Shown: in pieces, positions 1 through 9,677 of the stretch
Layout of the letters: every line of letters begins with the position of its first letter
Numbering within the stretch: position 1 is the first letter of the stretch
Origin: Granulicella sibirica
GTDB lineage: Bacteria > Acidobacteriota > Terriglobia > Terriglobales > Acidobacteriaceae
DNA length: 64,000 bases
NCBI RefSeq assembly: GCF_004115155.1
Contig: NZ_RDSM01000001.1
Location: 1,736,001-1,800,000, forward strand
Direction: 5' to 3'
The notes under the pieces: model-generated
What the model saw: only the letters and a program-made list of their open reading frames with translations
What the model was told of the DNA's origin: nothing
Databases searched by the model: none
Made by a program: the position numbers and the translations under genes

Positions 1-2
1 GC

Positions 3-680
3 GATCTGCACATGCCTAACGACGGAGATGGCCTTACCGTAGTGAGCGCCATGCGCCACTCAAACCCAAAGGCCGTCACGATCATTTTCAGTGCTCACCC
101 CGAGATGAAGGCGGCCGCAGCCGCAATATTGGCTCAGACGGACGAAGTGTTTGTTAAACCGCAGGCCGTCGTGAATCTGGTGGAAATGATCCGGGCAAAG
201 ATGAAGGCCGAACCGGGCCCTGTGAAGGTGGTCAGCACAGTTGCGACGATCCTCGAAGACGATGCAGCGGTGACCATCAAAAACTGGCTTCTTAGGGTTG
301 ATGCAGACAAGCACATTGTGTGGGTAAAACTAGATGATACGAAGCGTACGGCGCATCTGCCCCAGCTCTTTAGAGACCTGGTGTACAGGTTGAGAAACCC
401 GCTTGAGTTGGGAAGCCATGCGTTGGTCTCTGCCGCTGCGGCTGAGCACGGACTTCTACGAAGAGAGCAGGGTTATACGGCCGCGATGATGGTGGAAGAG
501 TCGCGAATGTTGCAAGTCAGCATCTTTCAGACTTTGCAAAACAATCTGCATCGCGTGAACTTTAGCCTGGTTCTCATTGGCGTGATGGCGATCGCGGATG
601 AGGTCGACTCACAATTGGCTCAGGCGATGACGGCGTATATCGGCGAGTCTAAAGTCGACAGTCTGCCCAATATTGCGTAA
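3..680 (+). CDS. Response-regulator receiver + RsbRD-N-like protein (5' truncated)
   Basis: The frame is open to the left edge, so the start lies outside the window. The first visible codons read D-L-H-M-P-N-D-G, the usual surroundings of the phospho-acceptor Asp of a receiver domain, and the later S-A (about residue 30) and V-K-P (about residue 50) fit the conserved Thr/Ser and Lys of that fold. From about residue 75 the protein resembles the RsbRD N-terminal domain of stressosome-type proteins: an I-x-x-W-L start, H-L-P-x-L-x-x-D-L, and the R-R-E-Q-G-Y block. Expected role is phosphorylation-dependent signalling, perhaps in a general stress cascade. No partner histidine kinase is seen in the window. 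The domain calls rest on motif memory only. Confidence 0.7.
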   Translation, partial: DLHMPNDGDGLTVVSAMRHSNPKAVTIIFSAHPEMKAAAAAILAQTDEVFVKPQAVVNLVEMIRAKMKAEPGPVKVVSTVATILEDDAAVTIKNWLLRVDADKHIVWVKLDDTKRTAHLPQLFRDLVYRLRNPLELGSHALVSAAAAEHGLLRREQGYTAAMMVEESRMLQVSIFQTLQNNLHRVNFSLVLIGVMAIADEVDSQLAQAMTAYIGESKVDSLPNIA

Positions 681-684
681 GAAG

Positions 685-978
685 TTACGCAGATTCGCTG
701 ACAGAGTGATCCAGCGCCAGATTCACGAGTTCTCCCTGCCATTGGTCAGGCCGCTGGCTTGACCAGCCGTTGGGCTGTGAAACGACTACATTCCCTTTCT
801 TTTTCAGTTGCAAGCAGCGCTTAGGATCTTCGCCCCGCACGCTGCCTCCGTCCCAGTCTTCTGAGAGAACACCATCTACCGAATCTATGTGAAACTCTAC
901 TTTGTGTGAGAGATCTCCGCCAGGTTCAGCAAGCGGACGATCTGAGATGCTTTTGATGCTTACTCGATAATCATTCAT
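685..978 (-). CDS. Small hypothetical protein (97 aa)
   Basis: I chose the ATG at 978 because a GAGG-type ribosome site precedes it and because it directly follows the small zinc-finger gene ending at 1014 (35-bp gap, same strand). The product begins M-N-D-Y-R-V-S-I-K-S and is polar, with no membrane segment or signal peptide. The central stretch K-V-E-F-H-I-D-S-V-D-G suggests beta strands. I do not recognise the family. Its stop is only 4 bp from the stop of the receiver protein, so the two are convergent. Probably an ordinary small cytosolic protein co-transcribed with the zinc-finger ORF. Confidence 0.45.
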   Translation of the reverse strand: MNDYRVSIKSISDRPLAEPGGDLSHKVEFHIDSVDGVLSEDWDGGSVRGEDPKRCLQLKKKGNVVVSQPNGWSSQRPDQWQGELVNLALDHSVSESA

Positions 979-1013
979 GACCCGCCTCGTGTTTTCGTCG
1001 GATTCTCCATGAT

Positions 1014-1190
1014 TTACTCCTGTGAGGCGTCCGGCTTGGGCGTGGAAACAGCATCTATGTTTTCCTTCTTCGCCGTACCACTTCCGCCACATTCGGCGCA
1101 GACCCCACCCATTGCAGTTTCCCCGGTGCCGTCACAGAACCGACACTTCACATTTGACACTAGCCGCACCTCGAAGAGGTTTGATGCCAA
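1014..1190 (-). CDS. Mini DnaJ-type zinc-finger protein (58 aa)
   Basis: This short reading frame carries two C-x-x-C-x-G-x-G motifs (C-R-F-C-D-G-T-G and C-A-E-C-G-G-S-G) eight residues apart, the pattern of the DnaJ cysteine-rich zinc-binding region, here with half of the usual four repeats and no J domain. The proposed start is a TTG at 1190, preceded by AAGAGG at a good distance; no ATG is available in frame. A Lys/Ala/Ser tail follows the finger. It probably binds one zinc ion and may act as a small chaperone accessory or nucleic-acid/protein adaptor; function is not predictable. It lies upstream of and in line with the 97-aa gene. Confidence 0.5.
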   Translation of the reverse strand: MASNLFEVRLVSNVKCRFCDGTGETAMGGVCAECGGSGTAKKENIDAVSTPKPDASQE

Positions 1191-1253
1191 TTCGCAACCT
1201 CTTGCCGCATATGATCGCTAGAGCGTATTCCATAAACACCGTCTGCAAATGAT

Positions 1254-1350
1254 CTACAGGCAAGCGAGGTAGAGGAAGGCTCTATAGGTTGCGAGGAGGT
1301 TCTCATAGCGAACGAGGAGTCTGCGGAGTCGGTCCAGTCCTCGATAGCGC
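1254..1350 (-). pseudogene. IS5-type transposase 3' remnant
   Basis: The last ~30 codons of an open frame read R-L-R-R-L-L-V-R-Y-E-N-L-L-A-T-Y-x-A-F, which resembles the C-terminal end of IS5-family DDE transposases (W-L-x-R-x-R-R-L-x-x-x-Y-E). The DDE catalytic region is absent, the frame upstream does not read as transposase, and I see no terminal inverted repeats. It is therefore at most a decayed stub. Confidence 0.4.
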
Positions 1351-1761
1351 CGCGACGAGCGTAGACAGAACTTCTCTACTCCGAACCTGGTGACGCCGAC
1401 GACAGTTCGCAGCCAGTTCTCCGTGAAACTGCCTGCGCGCAGATACGACACTGGAATCGGCAGCGTGCGCGTCGCCACTTCCATTAGGTGCGTCGACGTG
1501 ATCCGCCCTAGGTTGGGGACCATCGTCGGCCTTGTGTATGACAAAGACAAGTTCAAAATGCGTCGATCCACTTCTGCCTTAGCATTGTGTGTGCCGAGCA
1601 GGGGCGCGCCGAAAGGGCGGAATACGGAGGTGGGTCAATGAAACCTGGGAAATAGTTGACCTGGCGGTGGGGCGATAACCCACAAGTCCCGCGAAGGCCT
1701 AATTTGCGAGTGGGATTAGCCCTCTATCAGGTGGATGATAGTAATGGGATCAATCCGCAGT
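1351..1761. other. Gene-poor stretch, no supported gene
   Basis: About 410 bp between the transposase stub and the stop of the EAL gene. Short open frames exist on both strands but none has a ribosome site plus recognisable sequence. It may be further debris of the same insertion event. Confidence 0.4.
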
Positions 1762-2583
1762 TTACGCCGCTCTGGAATCCACCTGAGATGCCGAAGACTC
1801 AACTCCCTGCGTCGAGGACTTCTCGGGCCAAGTCACAGGTGGCAGCGTCTCGAATGCTGGCTTCGCAAAGAAATAGCCCTGCATGAGTCGGACACCGCAA
1901 TCCCGCAGTGTTTCGAACTCCTCCAAAGTTTCGACGCCTTCCGCGAGCATCTCCATCCCCAATGCCTTTGTGAGCGCTACGATGGACTTCACGATCAGGA
2001 GAGCTGATGGACGCTTATGCACTTTTTTGACGAGATCGATGTCGAGCTTCAGGTAGTCGATTTGCAAATCGGCCAGCATATTCAACTCCGAGTAACCACT
2101 CCCAAAATCGTCCAGCGCGACCTTGAAACCTTGCCGGCGGTACTCCTCAACAATGCTCCGAAGGTGAGCCTTGTCCTTCACCCTCTCGGTCTCGGTTATC
2201 TCGAAGATCAGGCGTTCCACGGGAAAGCCACACTTTTGCGCTGTCGCGAGTGTCAATTGAATGCAGGCGGCCGGGCTGTACACAGCTCCCGGCATGAAGT
2301 TAATTGAGAGCCTCGCTCCGGTTTCTACTAAGCCCAGCTGGGAGGCCAGCATGATCGCAGCCACGCGGCAGTTCTGGTCGAAAGCATACTTGTTTTGATC
2401 GGTCACTTGGCTCAGTACAGAGTAAGCCGATTCACCCTTCGGCCCGCGCACCAGTGCCTCGTATGCGTAGACTTTCTTCGTATCAACGTCCACGATTGGC
2501 TGGAACGCCATAGTGAATGGGAAGGGGCTCTGAACGCCGTCTCTGCAAGCGCTGCACTTTGTAGTGCTCGTCACTTGTCTCAT
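1762..2583 (-). CDS. EAL-domain c-di-GMP phosphodiesterase (single domain)
   Basis: The 273-residue product is almost only an EAL domain (about residues 22-245). Visible motifs are Y-E-A-L-V-R-G (EAL at 42-44), N-F-M-P (95-98), E-I-T-E-T-E (128-133), the D-D-F-G-S-G-Y-S loop (158-165), K-L-D-I-D (179-183), E-G-V-E-T (215-219) and Q-G-Y-F-F-A-K-P near the end. All metal and substrate ligands I can place are present, so hydrolysis of c-di-GMP to pGpG is likely. The N-terminus has a C-x-x-C pair (10-13). I chose the ATG at 2583 since the upstream extension has no family character. Soluble; no input domain is seen. Confidence 0.85.
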   Translation of the reverse strand: MRQVTSTTKCSACRDGVQSPFPFTMAFQPIVDVDTKKVYAYEALVRGPKGESAYSVLSQVTDQNKYAFDQNCRVAAIMLASQLGLVETGARLSINFMPGAVYSPAACIQLTLATAQKCGFPVERLIFEITETERVKDKAHLRSIVEEYRRQGFKVALDDFGSGYSELNMLADLQIDYLKLDIDLVKKVHKRPSALLIVKSIVALTKALGMEMLAEGVETLEEFETLRDCGVRLMQGYFFAKPAFETLPPVTWPEKSSTQGVESSASQVDSRAA

Positions 2584-3051
2584 TCTTGTACCCGCATGGG
2601 CGATAGAGTTGTGCTCGGTTCGATCCGCCTTCGTAAAGGCTGGCTCTCGGCAACTCTCGCGGATTTTGAAGCAGAAATGATCACTGATAGAGCAACTTGT
2701 TATGGGCAGCCGACATAAACTTCTGGCGCATGGCTGGCCCATCCGTGGGAGTGTTCTCGGTAGGAGTTGGCTCTAACATTGAAAACCAGGCGGAGGGGTG
2801 TCGCCTGCGGACGTATGGCTTCCATAAAGTGGTTCCGATAACCATATCAGTGACAATCAAGTAGTAGTTATCATTCGGCGTCTTGCGGGCTGGGCGAGTC
2901 CTCTTTGATGAAACCATAGCGGGTCCCCGGCCCGAGACTCCAACGCGCGGCCACTTGAGTCGAGATTTCGTAACCGATTCGTTGAGGAGCAACGCCGGTT
3001 GGCGAACCGACGCTTGAATACCTCTTGCAAGTTGAATAACGAGAAGCCAAA
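2584..3051. other. Divergent intergenic region between two EAL genes
   Basis: About 470 bp separate the divergently transcribed EAL genes. No coding frame is convincing. It must hold both promoters, but I cannot place -35/-10 boxes with confidence. Confidence 0.4.
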
Positions 3052-4689
3052 ATGTCTGGCAGAGAACCAGCGTCGGCTTCGGCTACGCGGTGGGGTAAAT
3101 CTTTGCTGAGCCAGGATCGCAGGCGACGTGTTGTATGGCTGGTCAATTTTGTGGTCGTCATTCTGGGAGCCCTCGTCGGTGGCACCATCACATTCCTGAT
3201 CGGACAATGCGCCCAACAACGAGCGGCTCGCGCCGAACTGCGCCTCTACACCCGTGAAGTCTTGAGTGTCGAGGAGCGCTTGGGGTCTGAAACCCGCGCC
3301 ACGCTCAAGGCAATTCAAAGCGACAATCTAGAGTTTTGTTCCGACGCCGAACTCTTGTACATGCGGCAACAGCTCTTTCGCTCTGCATTGATACGCGATA
3401 TTGGTCGAACGAGGGGCGACAAACTCTATTGCACAACAGGCCGCGGTCGTCTTTCGGTGGCCCTTCCCCGTGACACGCCTAATTTTGAATTTGAGGACCG
3501 GCTTGTGTTTAGGGATATTCCGCTGGCTATTTACCCCGGTGGGACAGGAGAAGTGATTGAAAGCAACGGCGTCTCATTGGTGTACAGCCATGAATTTTTC
3601 GCAACTCTCGATCATCCTCCGGTCTTTTATACGGTTTTCATCGTCAATAGCTCGAAGCATCAGGTGTTCGCCCTCTATGGTCCTGATGTGCCACTCAGTG
3701 TGGACGAAATCTTGACCGGCGCGCTGGTTGAACGCCGCAACGGCGAGCTCTACGAGGCAATCTGCTCTGATAAGTACCCAGGTTGTATTGTGGGCCGACT
3801 GTCTGTCTCAGCATGGGCGGAGCAGTATAGAGATTTCGTCCTCGAGTCTCAGGTTGCCGGCGGTCTCCTGGGGGCTGCCATTGCTTTCATACTTCTGCAG
3901 TTCTATCACACCCGATCAATGGAGGTAGAACTACGCCGTGCAGTGCGACGGGGAACACTACGCTTGGTGTACCAGCCGATCGTCGATTTGAAGACGGGAA
4001 GGATCGTCGCAGTAGAAGCCTTGCTACGCTGGTCTCGCAGGGGACGCGATGTTTCACCAGAGGTCTTTGTCGCTCTTGCGGAACGCCGCCGATTTATCGG
4101 CGCCCTCACAAGGTGGGTTATCCGGAACGTCATCTTAGAACTTGGCACGACGATTGAGGAGCGACACATTCGTGTCACCGTGAATATAGCTTCCGAGGAT
4201 CTGAAAGACCTGGGGTTCCCTGCATTCCTGACGGACTGTCTGCAAAAGGCACGCCTTACCGCGAATCTGATAGGACTGGAATTGACTGAGCGCTCTGCCG
4301 CCGAAGGCACTTCCGCAGCTACGGCGATTGGCCTGCTGCGATCTCTTGGACATTCGATCTACATCGACGATTTCGGGACGGGTTATTCCAGTCTTTCCTA
4401 CCTGCATCGTCTCGCTCCCGACGCGATCAAGATTGATCGGTCCTTCACCCAGACGATTGGAACCGAGGCAGTTACAGCCCCAGTTGTACCCTTGATTCTA
4501 GAAATGGCTTCGAAGCTGAACATGCTCGTTGTCGTTGAAGGGATTGAAAGCCGGGAGCAGGCGGTCTATTTCAACGCGGCCGTGCCGAACGGATCGCCGA
4601 TATGGGGACAGGGATGGCTATTCGGCAAGCCTATGCCGGTCTCTGAGCTGCGGAGTTTGCTTGCCAGGAATTCAGCAACACAGAGATGA
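3052..4689 (+). CDS. CSS-motif EAL membrane phosphodiesterase
   Basis: The 545-residue protein has the layout of CSS-EAL enzymes. A first transmembrane helix lies at about 26-50, followed by a periplasmic sensor region (51-265) with the C-S-D motif at 96-98 and further cysteines at 127, 238 and 245. A second helix lies at 268-284, then a cytosolic EAL domain (295-540). EAL motifs: V-E-A-L-L-R-W, E-L-T-E-R, D-D-F-G-T-G-Y-S-S, K-I-D-R-S-F, V-E-G-I-E-S and Q-G-W-L-F-G-K-P. In this family (E. coli PdeB/C type) the periplasmic cysteines respond to redox state through disulfide formation and control c-di-GMP hydrolysis. The ATG start has GAGAAG upstream. Confidence 0.88.
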   Translation: MSGREPASASATRWGKSLLSQDRRRRVVWLVNFVVVILGALVGGTITFLIGQCAQQRAARAELRLYTREVLSVEERLGSETRATLKAIQSDNLEFCSDAELLYMRQQLFRSALIRDIGRTRGDKLYCTTGRGRLSVALPRDTPNFEFEDRLVFRDIPLAIYPGGTGEVIESNGVSLVYSHEFFATLDHPPVFYTVFIVNSSKHQVFALYGPDVPLSVDEILTGALVERRNGELYEAICSDKYPGCIVGRLSVSAWAEQYRDFVLESQVAGGLLGAAIAFILLQFYHTRSMEVELRRAVRRGTLRLVYQPIVDLKTGRIVAVEALLRWSRRGRDVSPEVFVALAERRRFIGALTRWVIRNVILELGTTIEERHIRVTVNIASEDLKDLGFPAFLTDCLQKARLTANLIGLELTERSAAEGTSAATAIGLLRSLGHSIYIDDFGTGYSSLSYLHRLAPDAIKIDRSFTQTIGTEAVTAPVVPLILEMASKLNMLVVVEGIESREQAVYFNAAVPNGSPIWGQGWLFGKPMPVSELRSLLARNSATQR

Positions 4690-5087
4690 GGATGCGCAGT
4701 CGGTATGTCGGCTCTTGTCCTAACCGCGTAAACCAATCAACCCGAGGTCTGCTAACTGTCATTTGGCGATTCCATAGGAAACTCCATCTCAGTCCCTTGA
4801 GAAGCAGACAAATTCGCACCAGGAGCGGCTAAACCGAATTGAAGAGTAATTGACGGATCAACTTCAGCCCACGCCTCATCCCGCGGGGCCTTGATCCGAA
4901 TGTGTCGTCTCATCGCTCACAGGAGAAAGGCGTGGTTTGCAACTCGGCACAACCTGGGCCTCGCCAAGATCAGGCTATGGATTTGACGCTCGCACTCTAC
5001 GCGAGCCCGGAACTCGGATAACGCCCGCGTCCCGCAAACCCACAGCTTCGACGGCGGTGAAATCTAGAAGGTCTGCCGGGTTGACGC
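4690..5087. other. Convergent intergenic region, no gene seen
   Basis: About 400 bp between the stops of the CSS-EAL gene and the GGDEF gene. No frame with start, ribosome site and family features was found on either strand, and no clear terminator hairpin. Confidence 0.4.
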
Positions 5088-6866
5088 CTAAGATGATTGC
5101 GCCTGTTTCGGACGAAGGTCTTTACTAGCCGTTTTCATCTTGTACATAGCTTGATCGGCGAATGAAAGCAATCCTTGTACTTCGGTTGCGTCATCCGGGT
5201 ATATTGCGATCCCTAAGCTGCACTTTACCCTGAAGGTTTGCCCCTCGATCACCATCGGTTTGCTTATAGCCGCAAGAATCTTTTTTGAGACCTGTCTTAT
5301 CCCGCTTTGCGCTTCGTTGTCCGGCAGAACGACAACGAACTCATCTCCACCGACTCGAATGACGGAGTCCGTCGCGCGAACTGCCGATAGAAGTCGTTGT
5401 GCCGTCTGCATCAAGACCTGATCACCGACTTGGTGGCCGTGTTCGTCGTTGACTGGCTTGAAGCTGTCCAGGTCGATCATGCAGACACTGATCTTGCCTC
5501 CAAAACGTTTCACACGCTCTATCGCTTGGGAGATGCGATCGTTTAACAGGGTCCGATTGCTCAAGCCCGTCAATGGATCATGTTGCGCAAGATGGAGAAG
5601 TCGTTCCTCGTTCAGTTTGCGTTCAGTGACGTCAGACGCCGTGATCGCAACCCCGTCTTCAAGGCGGACCGCTTGAACACGAATCCACTCGCTCAAAACG
5701 CTCTCAGCATGGATCGGAACCTCAGCTACGAAGGGTTCACCCGTCTCTACTACCCTCTTGTAGGCGTCAAACAGCCCGGTTGTTCGGACTATCGGCAACA
5801 GTTCACACAATTTTCCGTTTAGGAGGACATCTCGCGTGATGGCGACCATCTTCTCCAGACTGCTGTTCAGGTAGGTAAAGATGAAATCTTCTATCTCTCC
5901 GGACTCAGCTCGCACGGCCTCGCATATATAAAACGCGTCTATGCTGCTTTCCATAGCAGCAGTCACGCGATCGCGATCGCGCCGGACCAGGGCCTCCATT
6001 TGGAGGACCTCTTCTTCCTGTCGCTTTCGAGCGCTGATGTCGCGGACCACCTTGGCAAACCCGATTAGCTTTCTCTTCGAGTCGCGCATGGCGGTGACTA
6101 CAAACGTTGCCCAGAACCGCTCTCCGTTTTTCCGAAGCCTCCAACCCTCCCCCACATGGTGTCCACCTTGGCTAGCGGCTTTCAGTTGCTTCTCAGGAAG
6201 ACGGTTTTCTATGTCATCAGCGACAAAAAACATGGAGTAGTGTTGGCCGATCACCTCGTCGGCTGTGTAGCCCTTGTTTCGTTCTGCGCCTAGGTTCCAG
6301 CTGCAAACGCGGCCACCACAATCCAGCATATAAATTGCGTAGTCTTCGATTGAGTCGACCAGGATCCGATAGTGTTCTTCATCCATTCCCTTTGCATGAG
6401 AGCTGCTGACAAAGGCGTTCTGTGTCGAGTTCACCTCAGAATGCGAGACCTGTGGATCCAGGCGATACCCCTTGCGTGGAACCGTCTCAATATATTCACG
6501 ATCGTTTGACTGCCGACCAAGTGCCCGCCGCAGTTGAGAGATAACCTCCGCGAGATTTTCGCCGTCGACGAAACGGTCTTGCCAAACCTTGACTCGGAAC
6601 TGCTCTTTGGACACGGCTTCGCCGGCCGCCCGCACAATTAATTCAAGGGCTCGGAACTGCTCTGTCGGCAAGTCAATGTTTCGGCTTCCCGCGCGAAGCT
6701 CAACCGCTTCTAGGTCCAGTGTGTATGGGCCAAAGGAATGGACCTTCTTCCGGGATGGGATCGATGATTGTTTGATAATGCATTCTCTTGAGGACTTCCA
6801 CAGTGCAGTGCAATTAGGTTTGCGCAGTCGTTGGGGCACTGTGGAACTGCGGGGGGGGTAGAGCAT
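5088..6866 (-). CDS. Winged-helix / PAS / PAS / GGDEF diguanylate cyclase
   Basis: Numbered from the ATG at 6866 (592 aa), the order is an OmpR/ToxR-type winged helix (about 42-138, F-G-P-Y-T-L-D... and V-P-R-K-G-Y-R-L at its end), PAS with PAC (165-282), a second PAS (300-415), and GGDEF (425-585). The intact G-G-D-E-F (506-510) is preceded by an R-A-T-D inhibitory site five residues upstream, so it should make c-di-GMP with product inhibition. A DNA-binding domain fused to a cyclase is unusual; phosphorylation is not implied because there is no receiver. The start is uncertain: ATGs at 6887 and 6866 are possible, a GTG at 6839 too, none with a strong ribosome site. Confidence 0.82.
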   Translation of the reverse strand: MLYPPRSSTVPQRLRKPNCTALWKSSRECIIKQSSIPSRKKVHSFGPYTLDLEAVELRAGSRNIDLPTEQFRALELIVRAAGEAVSKEQFRVKVWQDRFVDGENLAEVISQLRRALGRQSNDREYIETVPRKGYRLDPQVSHSEVNSTQNAFVSSSHAKGMDEEHYRILVDSIEDYAIYMLDCGGRVCSWNLGAERNKGYTADEVIGQHYSMFFVADDIENRLPEKQLKAASQGGHHVGEGWRLRKNGERFWATFVVTAMRDSKRKLIGFAKVVRDISARKRQEEEVLQMEALVRRDRDRVTAAMESSIDAFYICEAVRAESGEIEDFIFTYLNSSLEKMVAITRDVLLNGKLCELLPIVRTTGLFDAYKRVVETGEPFVAEVPIHAESVLSEWIRVQAVRLEDGVAITASDVTERKLNEERLLHLAQHDPLTGLSNRTLLNDRISQAIERVKRFGGKISVCMIDLDSFKPVNDEHGHQVGDQVLMQTAQRLLSAVRATDSVIRVGGDEFVVVLPDNEAQSGIRQVSKKILAAISKPMVIEGQTFRVKCSLGIAIYPDDATEVQGLLSFADQAMYKMKTASKDLRPKQAQSS

Positions 6867-6887
6867 GATGCGAGCGAAATAAACCAT

Positions 6888-7828
6888 CGCTGTGACGTTA
6901 GTTGCCGCCTTACGCCGTACGAGGATCACAACACAGAGCGGGTTAAATGAATCAGCCTTTGGACTATCTCTGCCGATCATGATGAGCGACATCGGGTGTT
7001 GCGACGATTCGGGACAAAAGAGACCATTTGGGATTCGTCAGAAACGGACGACTCGAGTACGAAAGCCGTCCGCAATCCTGTCCACTCCTGCACAATCGAA
7101 GAGACACCCACCCCCTGACGCTATTTTGCCAAACGCGTCTCGTCGCCCTCACCGAACCGCGTGGGCCGACTTCAATCGACGGGCAAGCTTCGATCGCTTC
7201 GTCGGCTGCTGCGCCCCAAACCCAAGAGCTATGTTAGATGCAAGAGGGTTACCCGCACGTCATGATCGCCGGTATATCTTTTCGATGCGTTGAGCAGAAA
7301 TTGCCTTTCAGTAACTGATCATGCCTGTAGGACCGCCATTATCGAATGCCGTGTGCTGGCAGACTGACATCACGACAAATGCGGTCAATCGCTCCAGGTT
7401 CGTTCATGCATCAGCAACGGCTGATGGATGACGACGGATCGTCTTTTGAGACAATACAGTCGAATTGAGCGGACCGCCGTCGGAGAATCGGACTATCAAG
7501 TTCAGAAGGAGCAGCATCGATTACCTCGGCCATGTCATGCCTTTCAAATCGATACGATGAAGTTGGGTATCTTGTAAAACGGTTGCTGAAGTGCAATGCA
7601 GGCAACGACAGGAAGTCGCCTGGACACTGAGATCGTCAAACGCTGTGAAGATTTCTGAAAACTGCGGGGCTTCGGGGAGGACGATGTCCTCAAGACCCTC
7701 TCGGCTGCGGCGGCCGCATGGACGAGCTGATCACGTCCTTCTGTGAGGAGACGCGGAACTTAGGCGTGGTCTCTCGCGTATCCTGCACATCCGATACTCG
7801 CCGATGAAGCCGGAAAGGTCGTGTCAGA
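6888..7828. other. Gene-poor 0.9-kb stretch
   Basis: No supported gene. Several 60-130-codon frames occur on both strands but lack ribosome sites, overlap each other and show no family motif. It may include debris of decayed genes. Confidence 0.4.
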
Positions 7829-8561
7829 TTGAGACTCCCGCTCCTGATTCTTCATATCCTCGGCGGTACGTTCAGCCTCGTCGCCGGAGCGGTCGCGATG
7901 ATCGCGCGCAAGGGCGAGCGGTTCCATCGTCTTTCGGGCAACGTCTTCACGCTGGCCATGTTGACCTTAGCCACCAGCGGATTTTGGCTCGCCATCCTGA
8001 AGTCGCAGATCAGCAATGTCATCGCCGCCGTGCTCACCTTCTATCTGGTCGGCAGTGCTTGGCTTGCCGGACGCCGCCGAGACGGCACCGGCCCGCTTGA
8101 CTGGATCGCTCTGTTCATTTGCCTGGCTTCCGCCGCAGGCGTTCTTACCCTCGGCATCCGAGCCATCCACTCCGCCACAGGTACAGATAACGGCGCCCCC
8201 GCATTTATGAGTTTCGTATTCAGCGGTATCCTTCTTCTGGCCACTGCTGGAGACATCCGTCCTCGCCCATCGTGGCATCTCCGGTCGTCCTCGCATCGTT
8301 AGGCATCTATGGCGCATGTGCGTGGGACTTTTTATCGCGACAGGTTCCTTCTTCCTCGGTCAGCCGCAGGTTTTCCCGCCTGCGCTCCGTGGCTCTATTT
8401 ACCTCATCGTTCCGGCAGTCCTTCCACTCCCACTGCTCGTCTTCTGGCTCATCCGGGTCCGCTTCGGGAACAGCTATATCCTCGATCGCCGAAAACCTTC
8501 GTTCGCGCTCAGCGATTCAGGCAGACATGAACGAAGCAGCCCAAAACGGGCGACTCCATAG
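7829..8561 (+). pseudogene. DUF2306-like membrane protein, frameshifted
   Basis: The first part (from the TTG at 7829) reads H-I-L-G-G-T-F-S-L-V-A-G... R-K-G-E-R-F-H-R-L-S-G-N-V-F, the typical start of DUF2306 four-to-six-helix membrane proteins, and stays open to 8302. The family's continuation, G-I-S-G-R-P-R-I-V-R-H-L-W-R-M-C followed by two more hydrophobic segments, is found in the next frame from about 8259 to the stop at 8561. One net base (or two missing) near 8257-8260 separates the two halves. Either the gene is dead or the base is a sequencing error. The function of the family is unknown. Confidence 0.7.
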
Positions 8562-8770
8562 CCGTGATTCGCGTGTACAGGCTCTGCCGTGTTCCCACTT
8601 GTGGCAATTCAGAAGCAATGGCAGATTCGTCCTTCGAAGTCGGCTCTCGTCACAGATCAGCCAGATGACGAGGGGCCGTCTCACAGTACTAATGATCCAA
8701 GATCGGCTTAGACAGAGTTGGATGAGTGCATTGGCCTGAAATCACGAGTTGAGGGCTCCATTCCGCGTAG

Positions 8771-9033
8771 AGCGCCGAGATCACCGACTTCGACCGGGAC
8801 GACCACATCTGCGACGACAGCACCGCTGCCTTTTCGCTTACTGGAAGCACGGTCACCGTCTCGAACCAGGTCCGCGACGTCCGGCCCGGCACGCTGCTCG
8901 TCGACCACGAGCTGCCCATCGGCCCTCTGGGCGGCCCGCCAACCGTCTCTTCGTTAAAGGCGAGATGGAGTTCATCTTCACTACCGCCAGCGCCTCACCG
9001 CCGGGCTGCTCCTGCGATGGCCGCAGCGTGAGC
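8771..9033 (+). pseudogene. Possible coding remnant (unidentified)
   Basis: A frame with no start codon reads I-T-D-F-D-R-D-D-H-I-C and T-L-L-V-D-H-E-L-P-I-G, which looks like real protein rather than a shadow. After about 8945 the better-looking continuation (R-L-F-V-K-G-E-M-E-F) lies in a different frame. I do not recognise it; it could be a decayed gene flanked by stop codons. Confidence 0.25.
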
Positions 9034-9126
9034 CCACGATTTTTCCGCGACTAAACCTGGCGCATTTGCCTTTTGATTCGGCATCCGCCAGAGACGCACG
9101 TGTCTTCTGGTTTGTCATTCTCTGGA

Positions 9127-9519
9127 TTAACTCTCATTCTCGGACGGCGAAGGTAGAGGACTTCCCGAAACAGAGTCGATCAAGATGCGTATAGCAGCCC
9201 GATCATTTTCGGTGTCGAGACAAAAGGCGAACCCTACATCATTGCCTTCCACACGGGCCACGCGCACTTGGATATTGAGGTAGTGCGCTCCTGCCTCCAA
9301 CTCCAACTTGCCTTCGACCCAGACATCCGGCGGATGATCAAGACCTGCCAGGAGTCCAGACTCGCTCACATTGACACACCGGCCTTCATGCCTGCGTCCA
9401 TCAACGACAAAAGAAACATCAGCATCGAGTCGAAAGCGCGTGGCACGTGGTTGATCGTTGCCTGGCGTCTCCACCGGCCCGCTGGATTCTGCCGACGAGC
9501 GAAAAAGGTTAAACCACAT
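9127..9519 (-). CDS. PilZ-domain c-di-GMP-binding protein
   Basis: The 130-residue protein has an arginine-rich entry (P-R-A-T-R-F-R, 24-30) followed by the N-V-S-E-S-G motif (50-55), the two signature elements of PilZ c-di-GMP receptors, then strand-rich sequence to about 115 and a disordered Ser/Pro/Glu tail. The arginine spacing is slightly unlike the canonical R-x-x-x-R, so binding is likely but not certain. The ATG start has GGAGG eight bases upstream. No output domain is attached, so it probably acts by binding a partner protein. It lies on the same strand as, and just after, the EAL-PAS gene; a shared transcript is possible (158-bp gap). Confidence 0.82.
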   Translation of the reverse strand: MWFNLFRSSAESSGPVETPGNDQPRATRFRLDADVSFVVDGRRHEGRCVNVSESGLLAGLDHPPDVWVEGKLELEAGAHYLNIQVRVARVEGNDVGFAFCLDTENDRAAIRILIDSVSGSPLPSPSENES

Positions 9520-9677
9520 ACAGTGCCTCCAAAATCAGGTTTTCTCTGTAGCCATCCGCCTTCGTTCGTACAGCGCGAACGTCAGGAGCGAATCAAGCCA
9601 TGCATTCAGTAAAGGGACTGTCGGGGAGACTGCGGTAGTCGAAGACGCGGGCGGGGAACGAGGTTGTGACAAAACTC

